NCBI GenBank assembly: GCA_022793875.1 | Contig: JAAWDR010000040.1 | Coordinates: forward strand, 1 to 34,023 | Origin: Clostridia bacterium | Lineage (GTDB): Bacteria; Bacillota; Clostridia; TANB77; CAG-508 | Length of the DNA: 34,023 nucleotides | Direction of reading: 5' to 3' | Shown here: positions 15,543 to 24,341 of the stretch, piece by piece | How the letters are laid out: every line of letters begins with the position of its first letter | Position numbering within the stretch: position 1 is the first letter of the stretch | Program-made: the position numbers and the translations under genes | Notes under the pieces: generated by a model | The model's input: only the letters and a program-made list of their open reading frames with translations | Told to the model about the DNA's origin: nothing | The model's database searches: none

Positions 15543-16190
15543 TTAAACAGTTTCAGGTATTATCTTTGTTAAATCTTCTTCAGTAATAATAGGTGAACTA
15601 AAGAACATCTCTTCAGTTACTCCTTTTGGGAATTTTGAAGAAGAACTATCAATTGAATTTTTAAATAATTTACCATCTGTGTCAAATGCATATGCTCTTA
15701 TAGTAAGATTGTCATTTTGCTCTTCAAAGTTTTCTCCTCTTGTTTTAGTTTCATCGCTATTTTCTATTAATTGACATTTTGGATACCAGTCAAATCTAAA
15801 ATGACCACCTGATAGTAATACTACCTTGCCATAAGCAAAAAATGGTTTTTTAGCTGATGTTTGAGTTTGAATTAGTCCATTATTTTTTACTATATCTCCT
15901 CTCATTCTATTTAAATCATCAGCATCTGATGCAATTGACTCAACAGCTATGTCAATATATGCTAATTGATTTTTGGTATCATATACCTTTCCACTAGAAT
16001 AAATTGGAACTGTTTCGCTACTTTCAGTAACAGTAACACTTTTTACGGTTTCTGTTTTAGTTGTCTTTTCCTCATATGCTGATACATCAAAGTCTTGTCC
16101 TTCAGCAGGATTATTAAAATTGTAATATTGTGCACCAATTGACTCTTTGTATGGTGGCTTTTTTGTTATAATTTTATTGTTATCTGACAT
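15543..16190 (-). CDS. Major tail tube protein (phi13 family), 215 aa
   Basis: Polymerises into the tail tube. The phi13-type pattern is clear: SGKVYDTKNQLAYIDIAVESIASDADDLNRMRGD, then FFAYGKVVLLSGGHFRFDWYPKCQL, with a FDTDGKLFKN...EEMFFSSPIITEEDL ending. At 215 aa it has normal length with no Ig-like C-terminal domain. ATG 16190 follows AAAGGAGGAATATAAAA. A strong terminator follows it. Confidence 0.88.
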   Translation of the reverse strand: MSDNNKIITKKPPYKESIGAQYYNFNNPAEGQDFDVSAYEEKTTKTETVKSVTVTESSETVPIYSSGKVYDTKNQLAYIDIAVESIASDADDLNRMRGDIVKNNGLIQTQTSAKKPFFAYGKVVLLSGGHFRFDWYPKCQLIENSDETKTRGENFEEQNDNLTIRAYAFDTDGKLFKNSIDSSSSKFPKGVTEEMFFSSPIITEEDLTKIIPETV

Positions 16191-16207
16191 TTTTATATTC
16201 CTCCTTT

Positions 16208-16561
16208 TTAGTAAAATATTTCTTCAAACATTTTACTGTAGTATTTATTTTTATTTTTTTCAAAACATGGCCTCAAATGTGTTCTTGCTGTCATTTTATT
16301 TGTACCATTCTCTACCATTGGGCCATAATATTTTCCCCATCCTACTTCAAACTCTTTTCCTTTCTTTCTATAAGAAAAAGTATATATAAGATGAGTATAA
16401 TTATCTTTGTGTATTTGTGACATCGGTTTTGTTAGTTTTTTTAAATCTTTTACAAATTCTTTTACACCAACTTCTATAATGTCCTCTGATTTTTCAACTT
16501 TGGCTATATATCTTTCCAAATCTCCTATTAATTCTTCAAATCCATCATACATATTACTCAA
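16208..16561 (-). CDS. HK97 gp10-like tail completion protein, 117 aa
   Basis: A small head-tail interface protein expected at the tail terminator/completion position. The signature KYYGPMVENGTNKMTARTHLRPCFEKNK matches the gp10-like family (the YxxxxENGTxxMxARPxLRPAF pattern). The start is TTG 16561 with GAGGTG 10 nt upstream, overlapping the preceding gene by 8 bp. The in-frame ATG three codons on is the alternative start. Confidence 0.82.
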   Translation of the reverse strand: MSNMYDGFEELIGDLERYIAKVEKSEDIIEVGVKEFVKDLKKLTKPMSQIHKDNYTHLIYTFSYRKKGKEFEVGWGKYYGPMVENGTNKMTARTHLRPCFEKNKNKYYSKMFEEIFY

Positions 16562-16886
16562 TTTTTTCTAACACCTCTAGTGGGAAAAATGAATGAAAAT
16601 ATTTTTCTTTTTGAACATATTCATGTTCAATATATGGATAAATTTTTTTACTATTAAGTTCTTTTTTTAACTCCAATAGTTTCTCATCCCTAGGCTTTTT
16701 ACTAAAAAACGAGATTTGGTATATAACTTTAGTATCATATTCGTTATTACTAGCTACTATCGGGTCCCAACCATATTCCCAAAATACTATTCTAGGATAT
16801 ATATTTGTGTTTTTATCACTTTGTATTCCTTCATTTACTGGAATCTTTAATTTATTTAATAAATCTAAAAGTTCTTTTTTATTCAT
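16554..16886 (-). CDS. Head-tail/tail terminator-like protein, 110 aa
   Basis: It sits where siphoviruses encode the tail terminator or a connector component. It begins MNKKELLDLLNKLKIPVNEG; the middle (YPRIVFWEYGWDPIVASNNEYDTKVIYQISFFSKKP) resembles small proteins that contact the tail tube ring. ATG 16886 is chosen for its upstream GGAGGAAAAAG; the open frame continues 13 codons further without a ribosome site. It overlaps the stop of the preceding gene by 8 bp. Confidence 0.65.
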   Translation of the reverse strand: MNKKELLDLLNKLKIPVNEGIQSDKNTNIYPRIVFWEYGWDPIVASNNEYDTKVIYQISFFSKKPRDEKLLELKKELNSKKIYPYIEHEYVQKEKYFHSFFPLEVLEKIE

Positions 16887-17259
16887 TTTCTTTTTCCTCC
16901 AATTTCGCATTTGGATACTCTTCAAGAGTTAGGTCTGTTTCTTTAAACCCATCACTATTAGTAAAATGGTATGCATTATAAACTTTATGGTATTCTTTTC
17001 CTATTTTTAGCACATTCATTGAAGATATTTGTTTTGTTTGTGGAATTCTTATTTTAATTGTTAGTTTTTTGTCTCGTTGTTCAGCATCAAATTTCAGTTT
17101 ATCTGATATAGATAATTCTTTAAACCACATTGGTTTATTTGCGACTTTTTTAAGATATTCATCTGGATATGGTTCATTTTTTTGTTCTATCTTGTATATG
17201 TCGAATTTTCCATCATTGTATGTTGGAATTGATGTAATATTTTCTTTGTAATTCATCAT
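16879..17259 (-). CDS. Head-tail joining protein-like, about 126 aa
   Basis: A small protein in the connector series between gp6-like and terminator-like genes. It contains PMWFKELSISDKLKFDAEQRDKKLTIKIRIPQTKQISSMNVLKIGKEYHKVYNAYHF, the pattern of phage head closure/adaptor proteins. The start is uncertain: ATG 17259 (13 nt after AAAGG), ATG 17256 or TTG 17268. All overlap the previous gene by about 45-55 bp. Confidence 0.65.
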   Translation of the reverse strand: MMNYKENITSIPTYNDGKFDIYKIEQKNEPYPDEYLKKVANKPMWFKELSISDKLKFDAEQRDKKLTIKIRIPQTKQISSMNVLKIGKEYHKVYNAYHFTNSDGFKETDLTLEEYPNAKLEEKENE

Positions 17260-17503
17260 AATCTGCAATATACCTTTCTTTAAATTCTGCTAATTTCTTA
17301 TAATCAGCATATAAAACATAATTTTTAAGCAATCTCCTCGCCTTCAAATCCATATCATAATTAATTTTCTTTCCACAATACTCATTTATATCATATATGC
17401 CATCTTTTATATATGGTATAAATTCACTATCTTCTCTAAATGGTGAAATATGATTTTCATCTCTCATTTCATTCAAGAATACTGTCATTTTTGCATCATC
17501 CAT
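17213..17503 (-). CDS. gp6-like head-tail connector, 96 aa
   Basis: Forms the ring docking under the portal. The helical pattern DGIYDINEYCGKKINYD...ARRLLKNYVLYADYKKLAEFKERYIADYDELQRKY matches the Phage_connect_1 / HK97 gp6 family. ATG 17503 follows AAGAGGTGCAAATAAA. It is the first connector gene after the capsid genes. Confidence 0.82.
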   Translation of the reverse strand: MDDAKMTVFLNEMRDENHISPFREDSEFIPYIKDGIYDINEYCGKKINYDMDLKARRLLKNYVLYADYKKLAEFKERYIADYDELQRKYYINSNIQ

Positions 17504-17527
17504 TTTATTTGCACCTCTTTCTAGTTT

Positions 17528-17980
17528 TTATTTTTTTGTGCTTTTACTTTTTGCATTTTTCTTTGATTCTTCAGTTCCTGTTTTTCCTGATTTTTCAGCT
17601 TCTACTTCTTCTGTTTTTTCAGTTTCTACTTCCTCTGTTTTTTCAGTTTCTGTTTCCTCTGTTTTTTCAGTTTCTGTTTCCTCTGTTTTTTCAGTTTCTG
17701 TTTCCTCTGTTTTTTCAGTTTCTGTTTCCTCTGTTTTTTCAGCTTCTACTTCTTCTGTTTTTTCAGTTTCTACTTCTTCTGTTTTTTCAGTTTCTACTTC
17801 CTCTGATGCTATATTCTTTATTAAAATTCTTCCTTTTTTATTGTTTTTACTAGTCAGTTGTTCTAGTCTTTCTTTAGAAATTTCATCAATTGTTCGACCT
17901 TCCCTTGGGAATGGGTCTCCTACAGCATATTCAAATTCGTTATCAGTTAAATCTTTAAAGCTACTAATTACTATATACAT
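17528..17980 (-). CDS. Post-capsid protein with nine acidic octapeptide repeats, 150 aa
   Basis: The N-terminal 58 residues (MYIVISSFKDLTDNEFEYAV...PREGRTIDEISKERLEQL) resemble small proteins that follow major capsid genes in Firmicute phages; the exact role is not known to me. Residues 60-131 are nine tandem octapeptides of the type EE(V/T)E(T/A)EKT. A Lys/Ser tail (KNAKSKSTKK) ends the protein. The charge pattern suggests an extended, disordered arm, possibly exposed on or inside the capsid. ATG 17980 follows AAAGGAGAACACT. Confidence 0.7.
   Translation of the reverse strand: MYIVISSFKDLTDNEFEYAVGDPFPREGRTIDEISKERLEQLTSKNNKKGRILIKNIASEEVETEKTEEVETEKTEEVEAEKTEETETEKTEETETEKTEETETEKTEETETEKTEEVETEKTEEVEAEKSGKTGTEESKKNAKSKSTKK
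17588..17803 (-). repeat. 24-bp tandem repeat, nine copies
   Basis: Nine in-frame 24-bp units encode the acidic octapeptides. The four central units encode the same octapeptide and neighbours differ by one or two codons, a sign of recent expansion. Unit number could change by slippage without breaking the frame. Confidence 0.92.
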
Positions 17981-18015
17981 AGTGTTCTCCTTTCTTCAAA
18001 TAGCACCAAGAGTTT

Positions 18016-19146
18016 TTATACTCCTGGTACTACCTCTATTGTTTTTACTGTTGGAACATATTCTTCTAATTTTGTAACATCGAATACATATGCCACATAA
18101 TCATCATCTGCTTGACCATTTGCATATACATTTCCAACTAATAAATCAGCATTTTTTAATGCTAATGTTTGGTCATATTTTTTTACTTTAAATCCAGAGA
18201 ATCCCATTGTATATTTCTTTGGTAATACTAGTGCAGCTTTTCCTTGAGGATTTTTTACACTAGTTACTACTTCTAGATTTTTATAAGATGCTACAAGTTC
18301 TCCTCTATCATTATATATTGCAGGTGCTACATAATCAGCCTCATCATTTGGATGACATACAATATAAATTTTGTCATATTTTCTTTTTCCATTTTTTGTT
18401 AAGTATTTTTTTGCATTTGCCATAGCTTTTGGCTTAAATGAAGTTAAATCTGTATTAATATCCTTATCTTGATGTACTCCATCAATTGATTTATCAATGC
18501 TTTTATATATTCCTATTGGTTCATCTTGACCATTACCATTACAATATCCATCTTCTATTCCTAACATAAGTGCTTCTTTAAGAATAGCATTAAAGAATTT
18601 ATCTACAAATGGTAATGATAAATCTGATATTGCTTTTGGAATAACAAGATATGCATCTAAATCCGCATCTTCAACATTTAATGAACTAATTGATGCTTCT
18701 AATTCACCTTTTAACTCATCTGTTAATCCATGCCATGATGCAACTCCTGTATATGAACCTGTTATCCATTTAGTTACATTAGCAGGTGCAAAAGAAATTA
18801 AATCCATAATTTTAGATTCCTTTTGTAATTCATCTAATGTTCTATCTATAATTGTTGTAGGAATAATATCATCTTGTTTAAATGTTACTGCTTGTTTAGC
18901 ATCTTTTAATTTTTGATAGAATTCTTTTTCTTCAGCATTTAAAATTCTTAAATTTAATGATTTTGCATATTGTTCATCACTTTTTGCTTTTTCTTCTTCT
19001 TTCTTTAATTCATTGATTATTTCTTCATATTTTGCTTCTTGGGCCATTTGTATTACTTGAACTATAGCCTCTGATTTGTTTTCAGCTTTTTCTAAAAGCT
19101 CTAATGCTTCCTCTTGGAATTTTTCAGTTTGATTTTCAATTTTCAT
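18016..19146 (-). CDS. Major capsid protein, HK97 fold, 376 aa
   Basis: The capsid building block. Residues 1-85 form a charged helical delta/scaffold domain (KEEEEKAKSDEQYAKSL), expected to be removed by the prohead protease. The mature part begins near VTFKQDDIIPTTIIDRTL and includes ITGSYTGVASWHGLTDEL, DLSLPFVDKFFNAILKEALMLGIEDGYCNGNG and IYIVCHPNDEADYVAPA, typical of Phage_capsid. ATG 19146 follows AGAGAGGTAAAAAAT. It lies directly after the protease and portal genes. Confidence 0.92.
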   Translation of the reverse strand: MKIENQTEKFQEEALELLEKAENKSEAIVQVIQMAQEAKYEEIINELKKEEEKAKSDEQYAKSLNLRILNAEEKEFYQKLKDAKQAVTFKQDDIIPTTIIDRTLDELQKESKIMDLISFAPANVTKWITGSYTGVASWHGLTDELKGELEASISSLNVEDADLDAYLVIPKAISDLSLPFVDKFFNAILKEALMLGIEDGYCNGNGQDEPIGIYKSIDKSIDGVHQDKDINTDLTSFKPKAMANAKKYLTKNGKRKYDKIYIVCHPNDEADYVAPAIYNDRGELVASYKNLEVVTSVKNPQGKAALVLPKKYTMGFSGFKVKKYDQTLALKNADLLVGNVYANGQADDDYVAYVFDVTKLEEYVPTVKTIEVVPGV

Positions 19147-19164
19147 ATTTTTTACCTCTCTTCT

Positions 19165-19926
19165 TTATTTTTTTGTATTAAAAAAAGATGCCCAAGCATC
19201 TCCATTAATATTATTTTTATTTGCAGGTAAGTTTTCATTTACCTGTTCTTTCAATTGTGTTATTTCTTTTTCATACAATTGTTTTTCTTTTTCTAATTCT
19301 TTAACATTAAGAACTAGATTATATACATAGTCACTTTCTAATGATTGTTTTGCACTATCATTTTTTTCTAAATTAGTAGCAAATCCTAATTCAAATGCTT
19401 CTTTTGATGTTATCCATGTTTCATGGTCCATCATTTCTTTTACTTTTTCTTCTGATAATCCTGTTTTAGAAACATATATATTAACACTAGGTTGTGTTTG
19501 TTTTTCTAAATCTTCTGCTGCTTTTTTCATAGCATTGCTATCTCCTGTAGCTCTACTCCATGCATTATGAATCATAAGTAGTCCACTTTCTGGAACTATT
19601 CTTTCTGCTCCTGCCATAAAAATAACACTTGCAGCACTACAAGCAAATCCATCTACTACTGTTCTTAAATGGCCTTTATAATCTTGTAATAGATTATAAA
19701 TTGCTAAACCTTCTGATACACTTCCTCCATATGAATTGATTCTAACAGTTAATATTGGTGTATCGATTTTTGCCAAGGCATCTTTTAATGAAAAGGCTTC
19801 AGTCACATCTTTTCCAGTTCCAAACCAGTCATCTATCCAATCTTTTTTTCTAATGTCTCCATATATGTATAATTCTGTTTCTTGCTCATTTAGTTTTCTA
19901 AAATTGAGATACTTATTATTCTCCAT
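19165..19926 (-). CDS. ClpP-type prohead maturation protease, 253 aa
   Basis: Removes the capsid scaffold domain during maturation. The ClpP fold is clear: TVRINSYGGSVSEGLAIYNLL, then DGFACSAASVIFMAGAERI (catalytic Ser in the CSAAS segment), LLMIHNAWSRATGDS (catalytic His) and the acidic residue region after KTGLSEEKV. The C-terminal 50 residues are coiled coil. I prefer ATG 19926 over the GTG four codons upstream, because GGAGG directly abuts that GTG. The start overlaps the portal gene end by 11 bp. Confidence 0.9.
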   Translation of the reverse strand: MENNKYLNFRKLNEQETELYIYGDIRKKDWIDDWFGTGKDVTEAFSLKDALAKIDTPILTVRINSYGGSVSEGLAIYNLLQDYKGHLRTVVDGFACSAASVIFMAGAERIVPESGLLMIHNAWSRATGDSNAMKKAAEDLEKQTQPSVNIYVSKTGLSEEKVKEMMDHETWITSKEAFELGFATNLEKNDSAKQSLESDYVYNLVLNVKELEKEKQLYEKEITQLKEQVNENLPANKNNINGDAWASFFNTKK

Positions 19927-21100
19927 CTTCCTTTGCACCTCCCTTCACATCTGCATAATTTTTGGTGACATGATGTTCATTAGCCCAATCCTCATCAATT
20001 TCTGGTAAATTTAACATTCTACATATTTGATTGAAACTAAATCCTATTGATGTCAATTTGTCTAGACTTGTACCTAAAGAAGTTATATCCAAATGTTGCA
20101 TACAAAATCTATTAAATCTTATTTGCTCTCCTTTTATAAAATCTTCTTCATCTATAAGTCCCCCATCTAAAGTGTTTTCTATAGACTTCATAATAGGATT
20201 GCAAGCAAAGGTTATTAAATCACTATTTCCATTAGATTTTTCAGTTTTATTTCCATAGTACACATCTAGTGGAATATCATACATCATAGCTGTTTTATCG
20301 CCAATTTCTTTTACTTGTTTTTCATGGTCCGATAAATCTTTTGATTTATCCTTATTTAATAAATATAAATCAAATGCAGCAGAAAGTAATATTATACTTT
20401 CATCTTCATCCAGTAACCCTTCTGTTATTTTTTCCTTATAATCTTTATAAGAAATTTCTTTATTTGTTTCAGCATCAATCATCGTAGGTTGTCCACCTGG
20501 ATTTTTTAATCTCCATTTATTTACATTTGAAGCTTTATATGATTTGTCTGTTATGTTTAAGATTTTAGATGCTGTTTTTTTAAAACTTTCCATAGAAGTA
20601 GTCACTTTTTTATTATTATATGTAAAGTATAAGCACTCTCCCTTGTCTAATTTAAATTCTCTTTTAAATTCATGTGTGTTTCCCTCTTCATCTTCAATTA
20701 CAACATTTTTGAATATCTTTCCATCAACCACATGATTACTACATTCATATGTTTTTGCTAAAAACATATAATGTACAGGTAAATTTCTCTTTTTTTCAAA
20801 TACTATTAATGCTTTTCCTTTTGTAAGCAACTGTATTACCAATTTATTCTTTAAATTAGTTCCATTCTCGTTAACATTTGGTTTTACATTTAGTCTATAG
20901 TAAACTTTGTCTTTTTTCTCTTCTATCTTTTTGGTTTCTTTATTATATCTATGAACCTGTAATTCTGTTGAGGCAATCATTCTTGATATTATATCTATTG
21001 CATGAGCTTCACAAATTGCTGTTATATAATTTTCTTCAGTAAATGCTTTTTTTATAACATCTACCCATTCATCTAATGTTTTCTTTTCAAATATTCCCAT
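19916..21100 (-). CDS. Portal protein, HK97 family, 394 aa
   Basis: The dodecameric DNA channel at the capsid vertex. Recognised from the start MGIFEKKTLDEWVDVIKKAF, EAHAIDIISRMIASTELQVHRY, YYRLNVKPNVNENGT and the region ALIVFEKKRNLPVHYMFLA, followed by the wing/stem pattern ending FSFNQICRMLNLPEIDEDWANEHHV. It lies between large terminase and protease. ATG 21100 follows AGGAGAAAAGT. Confidence 0.9.
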   Translation of the reverse strand: MGIFEKKTLDEWVDVIKKAFTEENYITAICEAHAIDIISRMIASTELQVHRYNKETKKIEEKKDKVYYRLNVKPNVNENGTNLKNKLVIQLLTKGKALIVFEKKRNLPVHYMFLAKTYECSNHVVDGKIFKNVVIEDEEGNTHEFKREFKLDKGECLYFTYNNKKVTTSMESFKKTASKILNITDKSYKASNVNKWRLKNPGGQPTMIDAETNKEISYKDYKEKITEGLLDEDESIILLSAAFDLYLLNKDKSKDLSDHEKQVKEIGDKTAMMYDIPLDVYYGNKTEKSNGNSDLITFACNPIMKSIENTLDGGLIDEEDFIKGEQIRFNRFCMQHLDITSLGTSLDKLTSIGFSFNQICRMLNLPEIDEDWANEHHVTKNYADVKGGAKEDGE

Positions 21101-21109
21101 ACTTTTCTC

Positions 21110-22786
21110 CTATACATAAATTATTTGTTCTTCTAATAGTTCTTGAACACTCATAGCTGCAACAAATGCCATAAAAGCATCATTTTTTCGTAATTTTGGT
21201 TCTATTTTTTCATACGATTTGTTTCCATCTTTCTTATTTTTTACACATGTATTATTTATAGACCATCTCATCATTGCACTATCACCAATATTAACTTTTT
21301 CTTCAGCAAATGCTGCTTCAATTCTAGGAGCAACTATTGCTGCAATTGATGCAGGATATCGAATCATTCTAACTAATCCATATGGTGTTTCTTTAGATTC
21401 TACTGTTATCCCTTTTTCTATGAATATTTGCTTCAATAATTGGTATCTATAAGTATCTAAAACTATTTTTTTGACATTATATTTTGACATTTCTGAAATA
21501 ATCCATGATACTATTTCTCTTCCATCTATTGTTTCTGTATGAACCACTTCAAAATCTTCAAACCCTTGTTGTCCTTTGTTGTCAAATGGAAACTTAATAT
21601 CTTTAAAAAATTTGCTTTTGGCACATATCCATGTTTTTGACCTCCATATGTATTCCTCTTTAACCTTAAACAGGAAACCTGCACATGCAAAATCGTTAAG
21701 AGATGCAAAATCTATTCCAACTATTGCTGATTTTCCTTTTAAATCAGGAGTATCTCTTACTATTTTTCTTTTTATATCACTATATGAAGATTTTAAAATC
21801 TTTTCCCATGATGTGATTGTTTCTTCTTCATTTCTTTGTGGGAAATTCATTCTTTTAGTCATGAATTCTGGCCTTTTAGATGGAAACTTTTGCATTTCTA
21901 GATAATCCATCATTATTGCATCCTTTAATTCAGGCATATATTCTAAACTTGGATTCGCTTTATTCCACATTTCAGGGGTATCTGCTTCTTCTTCATTATC
22001 TATTTCACATATAAATGGAAAATATCTTAATTCATTACTTTCCCCATTTAATACACCATTACATACATCCAATAATTCATCTAAAGGTCCACCTCTAACA
22101 TATCCATTAGTGCTAATAATAAAAATACGACCATGTTTAATTTTTCCTAGTCCACTTTGAAATACTTTTATTTGTTCATAATCTTCATATGCATGATATT
22201 CATTATAGAGTATAGCTCCATCCTGCTTTCCATCTTTTGTTTTTGCATTTGCTGTATTATATCTCATAATAGACTTGGTCTTTTTATTAATACATTCCTC
22301 TTTGTTATAATAAAAGAAATTTTTAAATCTTAATTTATTACTATCCAATGTATTGTAAACAACATTATATGAGTTTTGTGATTGTTCCTCTGAAGTTGCA
22401 ACAATGTCAATATTATAGTTTTTTACTCCATAATATTCCGTTTGCAAAAAGTTTAAAAGAGGCATTATAAAGCCATCTTTTCCATTTCCTCTTCCTTCAA
22501 TTATTACAAATGTTCTAAAAATTGGAATATCATTTTTATACATAAATACAAATGCATAAATAAATTTTTCATATAAAAACAACTTGTAATACCATTTTTC
22601 ACAATATTTTATACAATTGTAATATGTTTCCTCATCAAAAAAAATATCGTTCCTAGCTATAGTAGGTTTAACGATATTTTCCATTAATAATTTTCTTTTA
22701 TTATTAAAAACATTCGGACATTCTTCATAATACTTAATGTATGCATTAATTTCTCTACAACAAACCATCTGCATCACTTTCTTCAT
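21110..22786 (-). CDS. Terminase large subunit, 558 aa
   Basis: The ATP-driven packaging motor and nuclease. The Walker A-like segment IIEGRGNGKDGF is at residues 96-106, the ATPase acidic stretch DGAILYNEYHAYED near 189-202, the coupling motif IFIISTNGY near 221-229, and the RNase H-like nuclease first strand IVGIDFASLNDFACAGF near 355-371. The catalytic acidic residue of HK97-type TerL is D359. The start could be ATG 22786 or 22774; both overlap the small subunit gene. Sequence type with an adjacent HNH gene suggests cos packaging. Confidence 0.92.
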   Translation of the reverse strand: MKKVMQMVCCREINAYIKYYEECPNVFNNKRKLLMENIVKPTIARNDIFFDEETYYNCIKYCEKWYYKLFLYEKFIYAFVFMYKNDIPIFRTFVIIEGRGNGKDGFIMPLLNFLQTEYYGVKNYNIDIVATSEEQSQNSYNVVYNTLDSNKLRFKNFFYYNKEECINKKTKSIMRYNTANAKTKDGKQDGAILYNEYHAYEDYEQIKVFQSGLGKIKHGRIFIISTNGYVRGGPLDELLDVCNGVLNGESNELRYFPFICEIDNEEEADTPEMWNKANPSLEYMPELKDAIMMDYLEMQKFPSKRPEFMTKRMNFPQRNEEETITSWEKILKSSYSDIKRKIVRDTPDLKGKSAIVGIDFASLNDFACAGFLFKVKEEYIWRSKTWICAKSKFFKDIKFPFDNKGQQGFEDFEVVHTETIDGREIVSWIISEMSKYNVKKIVLDTYRYQLLKQIFIEKGITVESKETPYGLVRMIRYPASIAAIVAPRIEAAFAEEKVNIGDSAMMRWSINNTCVKNKKDGNKSYEKIEPKLRKNDAFMAFVAAMSVQELLEEQIIYV

Positions 22787-23123
22787 CTTTAGGTGGGTCT
22801 GGTAACTCTGGTGTCTTTAAATCCAAATCTTGTAATATTTTTAGCATTTGGTTATTTACTTTTAGTATATTAACAACACTCTCATTGGGTTTATTTTGTT
22901 TAAATCCATTTCCTGTTTGTACTTTATACCTAATTCCTTTTTTATCAATATCTTCTTGTAATTTTTCCTTTAATTTAACCAAATAAATGTAATCTTCCAC
23001 CATATCTTCAAAGTGTTTTCCAAATCTATTTTGTTCCAAAAGCTGATTTTTCAAGTCATTCCTAATCGCTATTATTTTATCGCTTTCAACCTCTTCATTT
23101 TCCTGCTTTTTTCCTCTTCCCAT
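22755..23123 (-). CDS. Terminase small subunit, P27 family, 122 aa
   Basis: Recognises the packaging site. The pattern MGRGKKQ..., FEDMVEDYIYLVKLKEKLQEDIDKKGIRYKVQTGNGFKQNKPNESVVNILKVNNQMLKILQDLDL is characteristic of P27-type small terminases. I chose ATG 23123 because AGGGGG lies 7 nt upstream; in-frame ATGs at 23129 and 23141 are less well placed. The acidic C-terminus overlaps the large subunit gene. Confidence 0.85.
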   Translation of the reverse strand: MGRGKKQENEEVESDKIIAIRNDLKNQLLEQNRFGKHFEDMVEDYIYLVKLKEKLQEDIDKKGIRYKVQTGNGFKQNKPNESVVNILKVNNQMLKILQDLDLKTPELPDPPKDEESDADGLL

Positions 23124-23170
23124 GTCCATACCCCCTTTCATGTGCGAATATTATAAAAATTTTTGAACAG

Positions 23171-23248
23171 TTAAGACCACACCCCCGCTCTCCTTAAGCT
23201 GAATTGCTTTTTTAGAATTAATGGGGGGTCTTTGTTCTAAAATTATTT
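23171..23248. other. Candidate cos / packaging site
   Basis: In very AT-rich surroundings the short gap upstream of small terminase holds the GC-rich string GACCACACCCCCGCTCTCC framed by TTAAG (23171-23175) and CTTAA (23193-23197). About 30 bp on stands GGGGGGTC (near 23223-23231), inverted relative to GACC...CCCCC. Phages with an HNH endonuclease next to terminase usually have cos sites in this gap. The cut position cannot be read from sequence alone. Confidence 0.5.
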
Positions 23249-23255
23249 CCGCTTC

Positions 23256-23687
23256 TTAATAATCTATGTCACTATCTTCTATAATTGAGAATATTAATAA
23301 TCCATTTGCAACATCTATTTTATATACATGGTTTGTAAATCTAACTGCTTTAGCCTCTAGCTTTCCACTAAACATACCCAACATATTCATAATCTTATTA
23401 GCCTCTTCTTGTTTAGTATTACCTAATAACTCAATTGTTTTCTGTATAACATTGATTGTTTGTGTTGTATGTTCTAATTGTTTTTTCATAGTTTTATTAT
23501 TTTGTACAACACAATTACTAAATAAATTCATAGCTGTTACTATTCCTTCATCATCTATTAAACAGCTAGCATTAATATCTTCATTTATGTTTATTACTGC
23601 AGCTTTATCTTCTTGTTGTATTTCTTGTTGTATCTTTGCATTTATTCTATTAAATCTATATCCTTGAATTAGATGTTCTAGTTTCAT
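23256..23687 (-). CDS. Hypothetical protein of the packaging region, 143 aa
   Basis: Not recognised. It begins MKLEHLIQGYRFNRINAKIQ; residues 10-30 are Gln-rich helix. The centre is helical (TMKKQLEHTTQTINVIQKTIELLG) and the end is beta-like (AVRFTNHVYKIDVANGLLIFSI). ATG 23687 follows AAAGGAGAGATGGTAAAAC. It lies between the HNH nuclease gene and the candidate cos, so a packaging or late-gene role is possible. Confidence 0.6.
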   Translation of the reverse strand: MKLEHLIQGYRFNRINAKIQQEIQQEDKAAVININEDINASCLIDDEGIVTAMNLFSNCVVQNNKTMKKQLEHTTQTINVIQKTIELLGNTKQEEANKIMNMLGMFSGKLEAKAVRFTNHVYKIDVANGLLIFSIIEDSDIDY

Positions 23688-23690
23688 GTT

Positions 23691-24071
23691 TTACCATCTC
23701 TCCTTTGTTATAAGCTTCTTATTTCTTTTATATCTAAACCTATTTCTTTCTTCTATTATTTCATGAGCTTCAAAACTTAATGCCACTCCATTATCTACAT
23801 TCAAACACAAATCAGGTCTTTCTTTTATTGGTATTATATGATGTGCAGTATTAGCTGCTTCAGGCTTAATCGTATATGGTTTATGTATTCCATCATCCCA
23901 TTTTCCTGCAAAGAATTGACATTCTCCTTTATCTCGTTCTAATACTTTTTCTCTCCATATCTCAAAATCTGTTGAATTATAAAATTTATCAGTATTTCCT
24001 TTTGCTATTTCTTCTGGCCAATTATAATATTTCCTTCTCTTTCTTCTTTTCTTTTTATTAAAATTATTCAT
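23691..24071 (-). CDS. HNH endonuclease, 126 aa
   Basis: The catalytic motif is ANTAHHIIPIKERPDLCLNVDNGVALSFEAHEIIE, with the first-His pair AHH, the Asn of LNVDNG and the last His of EAHEI. The basic N-terminus (NKKKRRKRRKYYNWP) suits DNA binding. HNH proteins next to terminase genes assist cos cleavage in many HK97-like phages. This copy has the usual size and lies one gene from the candidate cos. Confidence 0.88.
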   Translation of the reverse strand: MNNFNKKKRRKRRKYYNWPEEIAKGNTDKFYNSTDFEIWREKVLERDKGECQFFAGKWDDGIHKPYTIKPEAANTAHHIIPIKERPDLCLNVDNGVALSFEAHEIIEERNRFRYKRNKKLITKERW

Positions 24072-24083
24072 ATTAACTCTTTT

Positions 24084-24341
24084 CTATTTTAAAATACACA
24101 TATTATTAATCATATATGGACAATATACTCTTTCCTTTTGTATATTTGTAATTCTTATCATATTACATGACTGACACTTCAATGGTAGTTGTTTTACTAT
24201 TTTCTGTATTTTTCTTTTTTCCTCTTTATATTCGTATTCTTCTAATATCTCTAATGATTTTCTACAGTCATCCAATTTACAATTTTTACATTTTTTATCT
24301 TGTTCTGAACATACTTGATTCGTTTCTAAACATTTCATCAT
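24084..24341 (-). CDS. Cys-rich zinc-binding-like protein, 85 aa
   Basis: Two clusters of paired cysteines: CLETNQVCSEQDKKCKNCKLDDC near the N-terminus and CQSCNMI...YCPYMINNMC near the C-terminus. This suggests one or two zinc sites, possibly a transcription or DNA-binding role. Start ATG 24341 is favoured because GAGGTG lies 5 nt upstream; the open frame extends seven codons further. Family not recognised. Confidence 0.6.
   Translation of the reverse strand: MMKCLETNQVCSEQDKKCKNCKLDDCRKSLEILEEYEYKEEKRKIQKIVKQLPLKCQSCNMIRITNIQKERVYCPYMINNMCILK

Noticed and set aside
17588..17803. CRISPR-like array
   Set aside because: The 24-bp units abut without spacers and encode an in-frame peptide repeat.
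17538..18077. 179-codon rightward Ser/Val-repeat frame
   Set aside because: Mirror of the 24-bp tandem repeats on the other strand; no start signal and it crosses two real genes.
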